Shown here in pieces: positions 12,940 through 26,663 of a DNA stretch of 64,000 nt. This stretch comes from Crocodylus rhombifer. Lineage: Eukaryota; Chordata; Crocodylia; Crocodylidae. Position 1 is the stretch's first letter, and every line of letters starts with the position of its first letter. A program made the position numbers and the translations under genes. The notes beneath the pieces are model-generated. The model searched no databases and was not told where the DNA came from. It saw only the letters and a program-made list of their open reading frames with translations. The stretch covers positions 321,799-385,798 of the forward strand of contig JAVSML010024629.1 in NCBI GenBank assembly GCA_038503035.1. The letters are read 5' to 3'.

Positions 12940-15900
12940 TTCCCAAGCCTGTCTGTAGCATGCAGCAGACTGGGGAGGGAGCAGAGAACACAACAGCAGA
13001 CAAAGCAGGGATCAGAACACAGAGCAACTGATCAGGCAGGGCAAAGGGATCAGTGTGGTGCTTGGGGAGAGTATGGGGCTTACCTTATGGCATGCCGGTC
13101 ATAAAGGCTGGCTTCCAGTAATCTAAACCATTGTTTGTGGCCTTTGAGCATGACATTGTAAATTTGGTTGCACAATGGGAATGATCCAAACCCTGCTTTT
13201 CTTAAAAACTTAAGCAGTCTTACTCCAGATAAATAAAGACTAACCCAACCTATCTATCAATAAAAGAGCCAGGTGAAGAACAAAACTCTCTCACACATAT
13301 TTCTGCCCAAACGCAGAAATCAGGACCATCCAAAAACCCAAGCTAAATCAAAGATCTGTTTCACTGAAAAGCAGAAATGTACACTACATTTCCTAACAGC
13401 AAACTATTCCTCACCTGCCTAAGATAAGCACCAATATTTGAAAATGTTACAGACAAATTATACTTGGATAGGTAGGTATGTGTCTTTTTGGTGGTTTTAT
13501 GATGCTGTGCTTCACCTACGTAGCATTCTTTGGATGATCAGACTAGACCATGGACAGACTATATATATTTACAGAACAGGAATTATGTAGATTGAGGGCC
13601 CCCTCCCCCATGATAAACCCTGTAGTAGTTATTATGCATGTATGTTGCCAAAAGAAATTTAACATAATAAAAAGGACAGTAATATAAAAAAAGCATCACA
13701 AAAATATTACATAGGAAATAAAAAGACAAAAGACCATCTCATGCCAGAACCATTTGCTGGTAAGAGCAAATGGAAACGGTGTTAGGCAACAAAGTGAAAA
13801 GCAAACAACAAAAAGTCTCCTAATGGGAACAGGAGGCAGGAACTGTGATGTGTGCTTGGACAATGTGTTGCACATTGTGGATGCTCCTGGTAACAATATT
13901 ATTTTGTTACACCTGTTTCAAAGCCAAGACCATTAGAGGGTCATCTAATTAATCTTACTTCTTCACATAGGGGTTTTTCAGAAGAACTTGCCTGAAAACA
14001 TGCTGACAACATAATGAATTTCAAAGCAAGATCAACTGATGGGATGGCACTAGTCTACACTCATCCCCCCACCAATACATTGTCTTGACAATTCCTTTAC
14101 TCTAAGCACTTTGAAGTGTCACCTACTACAGTTTTCTGCAAAAACATCCTCTAAAAGAAGTGGAAGAGTTTTCTTCAATTATGGTCAGTAAGGGGGAGAG
14201 TGGAGAGGGGGCAGCACTGGTGTGTCCTAGTTTTGAGCAGATTTACACCATCTAGGCTAGTCACTCACTCCCTCTGCAACTGTCTTCCAATTTGTTGTAT
14301 GGCTGGTTCATACAGCTGATGAGAAGTCCTGTTCTTTTATACACCTATAATAGTTTTCCCATCTTAAGATAAACTGTATTATTAGAAATTGGTTTGTACA
14401 TTCAAAAGTTAAAGCAAACCAGGATTTTTCTTTAGTTTTGTTTGTCCCCTTACTTCTCACCCACATTAAAGATTAAATAAAGCTCAACAAAAAGAGAATT
14501 AGAATCAGAGAGTCCTGTATATTCCTAAATAATTACAAAGAACAATATGCAAACAGGTTGCAACAGACCAGTTCAGCCACAATTCAGTGAAAGAGGGTTT
14601 TACATGTATTTACCATGTTACAGAATTGGGGTAGAAGACAAAAAAAAAAATATGGACATAGCATAACACCAACACTGTATTTTTATTAAGATGATTATTT
14701 CAAATAACAGAATTAATGTCACATAGTGAGCACTGAGTGTACCATATCAAAATGAGAGTAAATTGGCTTATTTGCAACAAAATCTGTTTAGTCAAGATCC
14801 TAAAATTCTAGTAGGAAGTAATAAAATGCAAAAAATGCTCACGATTAAGCTTGTAAAAGGTAAAACGAGTTGGGCTCCTGCAAGAAGTGACTCAAGTCAC
14901 ATTTTAACTCAGAAGTCAAGTTCACAGCCCTACCCTGTATCCAGAGGCCCACAGTAATTTGGAGCTTAGCTCAGTTATATGGGTCTAACAGAGCTACTTG
15001 AAGGGTATGCTGAAAGCATTAAAATATTATTAAGATAACTCACCTGAAACTGAAATTTAGTGTCCAATACACAAGGAGATGTCATTCTAGCATTTCTCTG
15101 GTTTTGACAATTCAATTAAAAAACAAACAAACAAAATTTCAAGACTTATTCTTTCCAGGTGAAAAACTATCCAGATGGCCAAAATACAAAACATCTGAAC
15201 TACCAAGAAAATAAGTTTTCAAAAGGAAATGAATGACACATGCAATTCACATCTTCCTATTTCCTCCAAATACTGCAGTGCCCATAAATGCATCTAATAA
15301 GGTTCTCTAGAAAAAGCTATTTTTAATTAAGGCTGGCAGTTATTAATCCTACCCTGAAAATTCAGTATAATTATACCAAAGGCTTCTTTTTTAATTAGAT
15401 GTACACAGATGGCAACTTACAGCATAGTATTACTGATTAGTGTTAGTCTGCTGGCATTTCTTTCTTCATATACGTGCAAACAAAATTGATAAGAACAATG
15501 TAAATAGACAAGATGGAGGGAAACCAGCAATTCCAACTCTAGCCTCACTATATACAATATACCCTCTCTAATTCTATATTTGTTCTGTGTTTACACACAC
15601 ACATTTACCATTTTTTAAAACTACTACTAGTTTTAAAAGGATGGAAACAATGCAGCTTTCAAAAAAAAGTCTGTAATGTTATATTTAAGAAAGCATAACA
15701 AAGGATATTAACATTATGAAATCAAGTATACCAAAGTTAATACTAGTATTAAGGTTGCTAAGGAAACCTTAATTCAGCCCCCCTTGTGCATATGCATTAT
15801 AATGCAATCTTTAATTACATGATCACATACTAGTTTTCCCTATTGGACTATTGCCTCATTTAGAGCACAAGATGGTTGATGCTCTGAGAATGAATCAGTG

Positions 15901-16163
15901 TAAGGCAGCTGATGACTGATTCGTGCCCTCCATTGTTATAGAAGCTGGAAGGTGTAAAACAAATGAAACGGGTAACTGTTTCATGGGTAAGGCAGCTGAA
16001 TGCTGCCTTCGAAAACTGGATTCTTTTACCACATTGTTCTAGAGACAATTTTCTGATCATCTGAGAACCTTAAAACAGAAATTCAACAATGCGTAAACCA
16101 TATTGACACCCCAACCCAATCCTTTAGAATAATCTATGAACGTGTTTGCCACATGACCTAATG

Positions 16164-16230
16164 CAGAGCTGTCCAACAGATCTACTGAGTTACTAGTAGC
16201 TGTAGTAGGTTGTTACTCTGTACGGACCAG
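16164..16230. mobile_element. hAT-type element end fragment
   Basis: Begins 'CAGAGCTGTCCAACAGATCT', the same end type as the complete element at 32906. The opposite end was not found before the next element at 16342, so this is a remnant. Confidence 0.4.
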
Positions 16231-16341
16231 TCACAGAGGAAGGAGAGGATAGATATATTTTCACAGCTATTGACGGACAGATATGAGAAGACTGGGTATA
16301 TCTGGGTTAAACGAAAAGTTCTGTACAGGAGAGCACTCACA

Positions 16342-17215
16342 CAGGGGTGGGCAAAATATGGCTCATAGGCCAGATCTGGGTTACCAACAGATTTTATCCA
16401 GCCAGTGGTAGGTCCCTTGGCTCCACCTAACCAAGGTGTGGCATGGTGCCCCAGCAGCAGCAGGTCCTTTCAGCTTTCACTGCCAGTGTTATGCTGCTGC
16501 CGGACCCTGCCCCACTGCCCAGGCACTCCAGCCTGTCCACCTTGCACCATTGCCAGGGGTGCCAGATGGAGTGGGTGGGCAGGGTCTACATGGAGAACAG
16601 CCTGGGGACTCAAGCAGACAGGGCATGTCCAGTTGGGGTGGAATGGAGCCACAGGCAGGCAGAGTGACATCTTGGAGCAGTATGGGCAGGTAGGTGGGGC
16701 TGGAGCCAGGGCCAGAATTACAAGGTGGTGACAGTGCGGGGCTGGGGTCTGGGGTAGAGTCATGATCTGCTTTGCCTTCATGTCCCTGTAATGGGTGCCA
16801 GTTCTGTGAGCAGGGCCGTGCCAGAAGCGGATCACATCTCTGCTCCAGGCTCCATGCTGTTACCACCCTGCAATCCTGGCCCTAGCCCCACCTGCTCATC
16901 CTGATCCCAAATGCCACTTTCTGCCCACCCATCCCATGCACCCAGCCAAGTGTGCCCTGCACGCAGGGGTCCCAGGCTAGTCTCAATGGAGACCCCAGAG
17001 CTGGGAATTGCTAGGCAGTGACAGCAAAGGGCTGGGACCCAGGTAAGAGCCACTTAGCGAGTTGTGGTGAACTGTTGTGGGCTGGAAGGTGGGATATTCT
17101 GACTAGACCCAGCATGGTGGTGGGAAGGAGGTCAGGGGGTGGAAATGCTGACCCAGCCCACAACTCACCAGAACTCCCTAAGTGGGCCTCCAGCTCAAAT
17201 AATTGCCCAGCCCTG
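16342..17215 (-). mobile_element. hAT-like non-autonomous element, 874 bp
   Basis: Left end 'CAGGGGTGGGCAAAATATGG'; right end 'AATAATTGCCCAGCCCTG', which reverse-complements to CAGGGCTGGGCAATTATT. The same pair of ends, in the other orientation, bounds the copies at 27233, 39397 and 55683. The interior is GC-rich and encodes no transposase. I see no clear target duplication (flanks CACTCACA and CTCTGGTG). Confidence 0.65.
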
Positions 17216-17232
17216 CTCTGGTGGTTCTAGAT

Positions 17233-17498
17233 CATTGGTTCTCAACCTTTTTGGACCACAGACAACCCTCACCGAACTACAGGAACACTTCCATGTTTTT
17301 TGTGAACTCGATGGCACACAATTTGAAAAACTAATTGCAGTGCTTACCTCCTTGAAGAGAGGCTGGACAGTGGGGGTGGGGAATCACGCAGGCAGAAGCA
17401 AGTCTGAGCCTGTGCTTATCTGCTTAATTTACCTGCTCATCTCAACTCCCAGCACACTTCAAAAAAATCTGGTGGCACCCCAAGTTTGAGAACCACAG
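17233..17498. mobile_element. hAT MITE, 266 bp, with degenerate 8-bp target duplication
   Basis: Starts 'CATTGGTTCTCAACCTTTTT' and ends 'AAGTTTGAGAACCACAG', an inverted pair typical of vertebrate hAT elements. Flanks are TTCTAGAT (17225-17232) and TTACAGAT (17499-17506), six of eight bases alike. It lies 17 bp beyond the previous hAT element. Confidence 0.7.
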
Positions 17499-18259
17499 TT
17501 ACAGATCCTTCTGCCTTCGTATTCCTAGCATGTCTGATTCCCATTTGTCCCCAGACTCCTGGATCCTATTGTGTGCCTTTTCTACTGCTCTGGAACACCT
17601 CATTCTGTTGTCCCTTCTTCCAACCCCTTCCTTACGCATGTACTTTTTCTCACCTCTGTATTCCAGTATTTCTGCCTTTTTCTAGTCACCGGGTCCTTGA
17701 AGCATGGAGCAGAGATAAAGCATAGCCTCCCTGTAACCTACAGCTCCCACATCTAGCACTCTATTAGTCCCTAGCAGTGAAGAACACTTGCACAAAGTCC
17801 TGTTCATCCCTAGGATAGAGCATACTGAACATAGATGGAAAATTTGGCAGCCAAACTCTAAAATCTTTACTGAGCAGCCGCAAACATTCAGAGGGTAACT
17901 TCAATGGCACAGTAGAAAGTAAAGTCCTGACACCACGTAAAATCCTCCCAAGCTAACTGCCCACTCCAATTCATGGATTCACTAGAACACAATGAAGCTG
18001 TTGAAAGAACTGCTTTAACAGATGCAAGTTACTTTCCCCCTTTCTCTCTGAACTGGCTGGAGTATTTTACATTTCAAAAAATTCAGCCTGAGGCTAATAC
18101 TCTGCATGAAAAGTTTTAGCTGAGGTGGTTACAGTTCATCAAATTTACAAGCAACTGACAACAATCTTAAAAATGTGTAATATTTGGAAACCTTACCTAC
18201 TGGCAGTGGCTAGGTGCACAACAGTTCAGAATACAAACATAAGTTTCCATCATCCTGGA

Positions 18260-18622
18260 AAGTTATTTTAAACTGGAAAAAAACCTAATAGAAGGAAGTT
18301 CTTTTTCACACAACACATTAACTAAAGTGTGAAATTCACTGCCACAAAATCATGGAAGCTGACAATTTAGCCAGATTCAAAAGGGGATTGGACAAATACT
18401 TGAAGGAAAGGTGCATCAGTAGCTACTGAGCATGGGTATTAAGGATACAGACTCTTAATCAGAATTTCCTAGACATTAAATGCTGGAGGCTGTAAGTAAG
18501 GGGTGAACAGTGGAAAAAACTCCTCACTATCCCTTTCAGCATGCTTTCTGCCACTGTAAGACACAGGATACTGGGCAAGATGGACCTATGGTCTGATCCA
18601 ATAGATGGCAGTCCTTATGTTC
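18260..18622 (+). mobile_element. Old CR1/L3-type LINE 3' fragment
   Basis: Contains the degraded ORF2 tail wording ('AAAAGGGGATTGGACAAATA') and ends 'TGGACCTATGGTCTGATCCA' plus 'GGCAGTCCTTATGTT', the characteristic end of ancient CR1/L3 LINEs. Frames are destroyed, consistent with age. Confidence 0.7.
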
Positions 18623-18973
18623 TAGGATCCTCCCTTACCTATTCTTCTTGAAAGTCACTACAGACATAAAGATGTTATTTACTGCCAAGTCTCTCATTAA
18701 GATACCATTTTTTATTAGAAAACTGAGCATCTTTAAGAAACTCTCTCTTTTCAATAGGTTTCACATCTCCACTTGATTCTGGGGAAGACTTATTATAGCC
18801 ACAGACTCAGAAAATAAAAAAAGGGACACACCCAAGAGGTTTACACATTAACAGCAAGATTTTCAGAAACAATTAGTGCTCTGGGGGGGAATTTACTGTT
18901 TGAGTACTAAATTCAAGAGTTGATCACTCACTCTTTGGACATCAGCCCCTTTCAGGTATCTAGCTAAGAACTC

Positions 18974-18992
18974 AAAAAAAAAAAAAAAAAAA
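18974..18992 (+). repeat. Poly-A run, 19 A
   Basis: Nineteen consecutive A on the + strand. No SINE body is recognisable immediately upstream. Confidence 0.8.
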
Positions 18993-20840
18993 GCTAGTCA
19001 CTTCATAAAGTGTTCACTCTAATCTAACATACTTCTTATTTGTTACCACAAATCCGTATTTAAAAAAAATTAAGCAATATTTTAACACATTTTTGCTATT
19101 AATTCTAATGTAATTGCATATTGTCTGAAAAAAACAGTATGTTTCTGACCATTAAGCAGCCATATTGGTAATAAAAGCGCATAAACATGACCTTGAACAA
19201 AGCATTTTTGAGTTTATGCTGTGAGTAGCAGTAACTGACATTTTAACCAAAAAAAGAAAACAATATATGTAAGAGCACTGTTAAATCAAATTTGTGCAAT
19301 GAAATCATTAGAAGTATTTTATTATCACAAACTGTAACTAGCGAGCTGACAGATATAAGAATGATCATTTTCAATAGTCTACATAATGAATAGATACTTT
19401 CCAGAAGCTGGAAAGTACTGAAACATAGCATTTTAAAAACAGAGTCAATGGAGCTGACTTCTTTATACAAAGTATTAGGAAAAACACTCCATAAAGACAC
19501 AATATGTAAAAGGCAATCAGAAGTACATTGAATCAAATACATTCATTCCACTGTCTTTGGTATCTGCCAACACACTTTGGAGACTGCTTGTTTTAAAATT
19601 TCCCCTCGTAATGGGATAGCTGCACATTACATTTCAGAGAATACACTTTTGAAGTGGGGAAAAAGGAAAAGAAGAAAATAAACAGTAAAAGATTATATCC
19701 AAAACAAAAAGTTACTAGATAACTGCTAATAATTTGTGTGATAAGGTTAACAATGATTTAAGGTGTTTCTTATTTTAATACAGAGAAAAATATCAACATT
19801 TTTATTTCAGATACCGATTAATATTTAATCACAAATATACTGGTTTATAAAAATAGGTTTATTTTTATAAAACAAAAAGTATCTCTGTGATATTAAATTT
19901 ACAACAGCTAAGTTACTTTAAGACCTGAGTTTATTATATTATAAAATATTTACTTTAAATGAATCTAAAGCAGTACAAAAAACTGATGCAATTATTTTAA
20001 AGGAAGTCAGACCAAACTGCTTCAATGATTAGTTTGCTCAAAGTTAAGAAACCAATTGGAAGTTTAAAGACAGAGTTTGTTTTCCTCTTCCAATCAATGA
20101 AAGCTAGATGTATATAAAGCGAGATCTCACCCATGTATCAGAGCAGTGCAACCAAAACCAAGTAATCAAATTCACTTAATACAAATAGTCCCTTTTTAAT
20201 AAGTCATTCTTAAAAGCAAAGCATGTTTGGAAACATTTATTTTTCTTTTATATCCAGCACATGCTGTTCTATTTAAGTTTTTTTATTTAACATTTTGTAC
20301 ACTTAACCAAAATTAATTTCCTATTCAAACAGAGCTTGACACAAAGGTAAAAACTTAATAACCATTCTGTAAAAAAAGAATCATCATTTGCTAACATAAT
20401 AAAGATGCAAAAATTAATCTGAGTAAATGCATGTTAAACAATATCACTAATACATATATGAACATAGAGAAAGTTGTATGTTGATGTGCCTCTGGTAAGT
20501 GGACGCTGCTCGCTCTCTCTCTTCAGTTAACAAAGACAGCTCATAAATATTTAACCTTTACCAACCAATAATTTTTTGGGGAAAAATTAAAAAACAATAC
20601 ATGCCAACATTAAACTCAGCTATTTAAATCACAGGTTTAAAAATAATGCATGAAATCATACCATTGAACTGAAGAAAAACAAGTTGTTTTTAAGCAAGAA
20701 GTTACCAAGTTTAAGTCTTTAAGGGCATGGGGCTACTTTAAATCTCAGAATGTAAACATTACTTTCCAGATTCAGAAAAGCAGATAACTCATATGAACTC
20801 AGATGCATTCATCCAATCAGTTAATAAAATCTTACTGCTA

Positions 20841-20999
<159 letters not shown>

Positions 21000-21273
21000 T
21001 CAGCACTATTCAGATAACAGTGTCTAGTCAATTCAGTCTCTGCACCTTGCATTCTTTTTTATTGTCTGATAGTTTTTAATTGACAGTTACCTTAAAAACA
21101 AGTGCTAGGCTATACAAACGAGCAACACTTGAGCTGATAAACTAACAGTAAAGTAACAGTTGTCATTACATAAAGAATGCTTAAGTTCTTGTAAATGCAA
21201 TGACTTATAGTATAGTTATATTTAAATTCATCACCATCCTTTTCTACAATTTAGGGAACAAACAACTTATCAG

Positions 21274-21480
21274 AGCAACAACCTATGGCCCAGAGAGCCA
21301 ATGAATCCAACCCACCAAACCAGGGCTTTGCCCATGCTGCATGGTGAGGAGCGTTGCCTGTGTTGTGCCTTAGATAGGCAGGGAGAGAAACAATAGTGGT
21401 TACCAGGTCCTAGCACCGGTCTGTCTCACATGTAAGCTGTGCCATTCCAGCCTGCTGCAGAAAAATATTGCTGACTGCTG
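21274..21480. mobile_element. Possible hAT-like fragment
   Basis: Wording such as 'CAACCTATGGCCCAGAGAGC' and a right end 'AAAAATATTGCTGACTGCTG' resembles decayed hAT MITE ends. No target duplication. Confidence 0.3.
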
Positions 21481-22480
21481 TGTTGAAAGATAAAATTACA
21501 AATACATCTTACTACTCTGAAACACAGTAACTCTCCACTATATTTTAAAACAAATCATGAACACCCTGACTAGCCCAAAAACCACATCTATGAAGCCTAC
21601 CTAGCCCTTCCTCTAAACCTCAAACTCATTTCATACTGAAAATGAGTTCCTAGCAGCTTACCAATTTTGACTGGTAAGTGCCCATTGTAAAATTTCAGAC
21701 CACAGACCTAAAATCTACTGTTAACCATTAATAAGTGGGATACATTTGAAAGTGGAGCTTGGGAGATTTATTTTTACTGTTAGTGTCTGCAGCTAACAGG
21801 GGAAGGGGGGGCCACGGGGGCACAGAGCTGAGTCCTCTGTCCTTGACCTCTGAGAACCTAGGTCTTCAGAGGCCTACAGCACCAAGTCCCTACTGTGTCA
21901 AGAACATGTTTTGGATTAGTAGCCACAAAATTGCTTGGGGGCATAGCTATTTAAGAAAGAAGTTGTTACCTTTCAATTTTCAAATGATTAGTGTGAAGAT
22001 ATTTAAATGTGAGGCAAAAATTTCTGCACCATCACAGCAACAAATCACCACAACCTTTTAAAAAAGTATAATGAAAAAAGAAGAGAAAACCCAACAAGCT
22101 TCCAGAGGTTTCAGGGTTTGGTGCATTAAGAGTATTGAAATATGGGCCAAAGTGCCTTCTGTATTGGCTTGGATGTGGGTTACCTGGCACTGTGTCAGAG
22201 ACATTTTGCAAATTAACAGGAAAGAATGGTCACTGGACAAATAGTCATGTTGAGTAGAATCATAATGGCACAAAATGTAGAGTCAGTTTAAGTCACATGA
22301 AAAGGACCAACTTTAAAATTTATTTTAATTAGTTTGGAAGCTACATTGAACACATTCTCATAAAGAGCAAATAAATTCACCCAAAAAACCACTAACTGTA
22401 TATTAACAGCTAATTTTGTTCTCCTGGCATCTTGATTCAGTGAGTACCATGCTATCTAGACTAAGTAAGGACATTAAAAA

Positions 22481-23224
22481 AACCCAAGCCTGAATTGATT
22501 CAATCTTTGGAGGTTAGTCTAACCTACATAGATTGGATTGGCAAGCAAGTGAACAGACATTCACTTTTGATTCTGGAAATGCAGGCCAGGGAGGGGGCAT
22601 GGCCAGGCCCAGGGAGCTCGGGTATGATGGGGGCTGGGAGTTTAAACCCTGACCCTGGCCTGCAGGGACTCCAGCCAGGATGCGACTGACATGGAGGAGG
22701 GGGAAAGTGGGGGGTGGAGCATGGCCAAACCCCAGCCCTGGCCAGACATGGGCTCAGCATAGCACCCTAAGGCAAAGGAGGGGAGGAAAGGGGATTATTT
22801 TCCCCTCCCCAGGGACCCCAGGAAGGATCTGCTTGGCTGGGGCAGAGCAGCCCTCGCTTCCCCAGAGGTGGGGTGGGAGCATGGCTAGACACCAGTCGAG
22901 CACGGCCCCTGAAAGCAAAGGGGGCAAGGATTCCCCCTCCATCCCCTCTCCTACCTGGTGACCACAGCTGGGGTCTGCCAGCCCGGGCCACCACCTCCGC
23001 TGCTTGCACCCGGTGTAGGTCTGCTCACTCCGCTCCCACCCACAGCACAGCCCCCATTGGGAAGAAGCTTGCATTCCCCAGAACACGATGACAGGGGCTA
23101 CGTCCCAGTCAGGGTCCCCACCCACCTTCAACTCTCCAGTGGCATAGGTGGGGGCCCAGCCAGATGCTGGCCAGCATGTCCCTCTGAGGTGAAGGGGGCA
23201 GGGAGAGGTTTTATTCCCTGTTAA
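22481..23224 (+). repeat. Dispersed repeat family C, copy 2
   Basis: Left end: A-run, 'AGCCTGAATTGATTCAATC', 'GAGGTTAGTCTAACCT' and 'GACATTCACTTTTGATTC'. Then a GC-rich block sharing 'GGGGGCATGGCCAGGCCC' with copy 1. The hairpin-bearing right end seen in copies 1, 3 and 4 is absent. Frames of 70-125 codons here are chance frames in GC-rich DNA. Confidence 0.55.
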
Positions 23225-23316
23225 ACAGACCCATTAAATACAAGATATATGTTTGCAGCATTTCATATTAAAAGCCTAGTGTTCACAGTATCATAGTTTA
23301 AAAGAATACATTATTC

Positions 23317-24072
23317 TGCACCTAGGAAGAAAGAACCAGCAGCATACATACAGGCTGGGGAACTCCCTTCTCATCAGCACAGAGGCAGAAAAGGATCTTG
23401 GAGTCATTACAGACTCCAGGATGAACATGGGCCACCAATGTAGGGATGCAGTCAGGAAGACTAACTGCACCTTGTCCACATGCATCCACACATGCATCAT
23501 GAGCAGGTCCAAGGAGGTGATCCTCCCCCTCTATATGACATTGGTCAGGCTGCAGCTGGAGTACTGCGTCCAGTTCTGGGTGCCGCACTTCAGGAGGGAT
23601 GTGGACAACATGGAGAGGGTCCAGAGGAGGGCCACTCGCATGATCAGGGGGCAGCAGGGCAGGCCCTATGAGGAGAAGCTACGAGACCTGAACCTGTTCA
23701 GCCTTCACAAGAGAAGGCTGAGGGGAGATCTGGTGGCCACCTATAAACTGGCCAAGGGAGACCAGCAGGCAGTGGGAGAGTCCCTGTTCCCCCAAGCACT
23801 ACTAGGAGTAACAAGGAATCACGGCCATAAGTTGACAGAGTAGATTCAGGCTAGATATCAGGAGGCACTACTTCACAGTCAGCAGGGCTAGGATCTGGAA
23901 CCAACTTCCAAGAGAGGTGGTGCAGGCTCCTACCCTGGAGGTTTTTAAGAGGAGGTTAGATGAACATCTTGCGGGGGTCATCTGACCACAGCATTCTTTC
24001 CTGCCATGGCAGGGGGTCAGACTTGATGATCTGCTCAGGTGCCTTCCAACCCTACCAACTATGAAACTATTA
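23317..24072 (+). mobile_element. CR1 LINE, 5'-truncated, end of ORF2 plus 3' tail
   Basis: The + strand frame at 23421-23843 encodes the C-terminal part of CR1 ORF2 after the reverse-transcriptase core: LQLEYCVQFWVPHF, VQRRATRMIRGQQG and LHKRRLRGDLVATYKL are CR1 signatures. The frame is closed by an in-frame stop before the usual RFRLD block. The 3' tail 'CAGGGGGTCAGACTTGATGA' follows, with only a decayed end repeat. Non-functional 3' fragment. Confidence 0.85.
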
Positions 24073-25093
24073 TCAAGATCTCAGTGTATAGAACACTTAA
24101 CTACTACATGCCCAACCAATGTGCCTAGCCAGTCTTACTAAAAAAGGCTGTATGCTATATTGGGTGTTTATCTTAAAAACAGTATTTTACAAGTTAGCAG
24201 AAGCTCATAGAAATTAGTTACAAAAATTAGTGGCAAGGGAACACCAAGAGACACTGAAAAGCCAAGGATAGTCTACTTGTGTAAGTAGGGACATGATAAA
24301 AGCGCACACAATAATTTGTACATGGAAGGTAGATTAATTCTGTTCTTCTTCCACATAAAATTTAAGAAAACCTCAATGAAATTAAAGAGGTAAGAAACAA
24401 AAGTAATCTCAGTAAGAAAATTACCATCTCACAGAGTAGATAGCCATCTGGAAACAGGATCTTTTATGCAAAATGTCAGGTAAACTAAGTATGGGCAGTA
24501 CTATTATGTTCATCTATATTCAGAATATTAAGTAACAATGCAGATAAAGGTCATAGATGCTAGTAAAATGCAGCAACTTGCATACTAGTTAGCACACTAT
24601 ATTAACTGTGCTTCCATTTTTTCTTGATTACTTTAACTATTTGAGTGCAGAATACAAAGTATATTGAAAATATTTTGTAGAGACATAAATAACCTGGAAA
24701 GTATTTCTAAAGCATATCATCTAATGAAAGAAATTATAATGAAAAAGGGCAAAGAAAAAAAACAAAAAACAAGTTAATATGCAAAGGCATAAAGGAAAAT
24801 GGAAAACTTACTCAAGAAGCCTAATAATATTAAAATAACCTGTTAAAGATTTAATTAAGATAGCTCTTCATTTATAAATTTAAAAAAAACCCGCATGAAG
24901 GATGAAAACTGTACGCTTAAGGAGCACCAAGATGTGTAATTTAACACCAATCCCCAAGATGTTCTCCAACATTCATGGTCCATCTTGTAGGGAGTACCTA
25001 CTTCAGATGGTGGTAAGCATCCTCAACTTCTATACAAGACACTGAAAGCCAAAACTACCTAAATATTGAGTACCTTCAGGAAATTCCTTAGCA

Positions 25094-25313
25094 CAGGGGT
25101 TTTCAAACAGCAGCCGGTCAAGAAGCAGTGAGTCTCTCATCTGGTCGATGAGATTGAGGAGGTCATGGGAAAGGTGTGGGGGGGGGGGGGCGCACCCTGC
25201 ACAGTGGCAAAGCCAGGAGTGCCAGTGGCAAAACCAGAAGTGCCCCTACTTCTCCGCACCGCTGCCATGTACCCCCTGGGGCCTTCCCAAGTACCCCTGG
25301 TTGACAACCCCTG
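25094..25313. mobile_element. hAT MITE, 220 bp, perfect 8-bp target duplication
   Basis: Ends CAGGGGTTTTCAAAC and GTTGACAACCCCTG form imperfect inverted repeats. CCTTAGCA occurs directly on both sides (25086-25093 and 25314-25321), an exact 8-bp duplication as made by hAT transposases. The interior has a run of G near 25179 and no coding capacity. Same end type as 34789-35187. Confidence 0.85.
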
Positions 25314-26387
25314 CCTTAGCAATTGGTAAAATCAAACCTTTGAAGAGAAGTTTCTTGTGAATAGATTGTCTTCATACATATACATATAAAAAAGAATATC
25401 CAATTCTGATTGGGACTCCCAGACACCATAATGTTACATGACCTCATTTATTCAAAATATCTAATCAGTTTAAAATTGGTTAAGCAATAAGATAGGAGGG
25501 AGAAAATTTATACCTGAAGCTTCAGAAGCAGCAATAATATGCATGGTTACTTCAACTAAAAATGCACATTAAATTACATTAAAAAGTTCCACTGGAATTC
25601 ATTTTAATTGACTGTAGTTTAAGGTAGCTTCTTAAAACAAAGAATCATGTGATACATTTGCAACTATCTATCTAAGAGAAAAAGATTCCACTGTCTTAAA
25701 CCCAAAGAGAATTCATTTTTCATTTCCCTCTGAAGTGTCTACTCTATAGCAACAAATGACGCTTTTAATTGTTGATGGAGCATATTCTCTTAAAGAATAG
25801 AAACAAATTGTGATGAATAGAAGGCAAACAGTCTATTTTACATTCTGCTTTCAAATATACCATTAACAGTATTAGAATTAAAACACCTCGAAAAGTAACC
25901 ATTAAATTAATGCCAAAGTAATTTAGTCTCAGCAACATTCATTCAAAGTTCTCTGTACAATTTGCTATTCTAATTTTCCTCATCCAGTTATTTGTGAACT
26001 TCTGCAAAAGAACACCTTAGCTTTGTATGATTAACTGAGACTTAAGCAGCACAACCCCCCTCTAACTGTATAACCAGTGAAAGTCAATTTCATTATTAAA
26101 CATTAAATATTAATAAGCATGATAGCTAAATTAGGATTTACAGTAAACTGTAATATTCAAATATGTGAGGGAAACAGACAAGAAAAAAAAATCCAATAGC
26201 TTCGCTTCTCTAAATGCTGGAAAGCACTTTGAATAAAGGAACTAGAGGGAAATTAAATGCTTTATTTATAGGCATTATCACAATAGCATTTCTCTCCTCA
26301 AAATTAAATCTTAGCTACGATGATGAAGAAGTTAATGCAGATTAAACTGCAGCATTCATACTAATTTTCCCAAGTGGTATGTTGATA

Positions 26388-26663
26388 TTAAGGCCCGGTC
26401 TACACTTAGCAACTCTACTGCCAGAAATTTCTGGCAAGAGACAGCAGCTGCCACCAGCAAGCAGCTGGAATGTGTTCAGATCCACGCACTTCTGTTGCCT
26501 CCAAAAGTCTCCATTACTGCAGTTGTGCCAATACCAGAAAGGGCACCCAAAGAAGGCATCAGCTGCTGAAGGAGACACAGTAGCCAACATAATGCATGGA
26601 AGTGTTCACAAATTTCTTTTGCCAGATGCCAACAGAAAACTTCTTTCAGCAAAGTAGACAGTA
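26388..26663. mobile_element. Possible PIF/Harbinger-like MITE
   Basis: Left 'TTAAGGCCCGGTCTACACTT' and right 'AAAGTAGACAGTAA' form a weak inverted pair around GTCTAC, with TTA/TAA at the margins as in Harbinger insertions. 'GGCCCGGTCTACAC' is a common reptile MITE end. No transposase. Confidence 0.4.
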
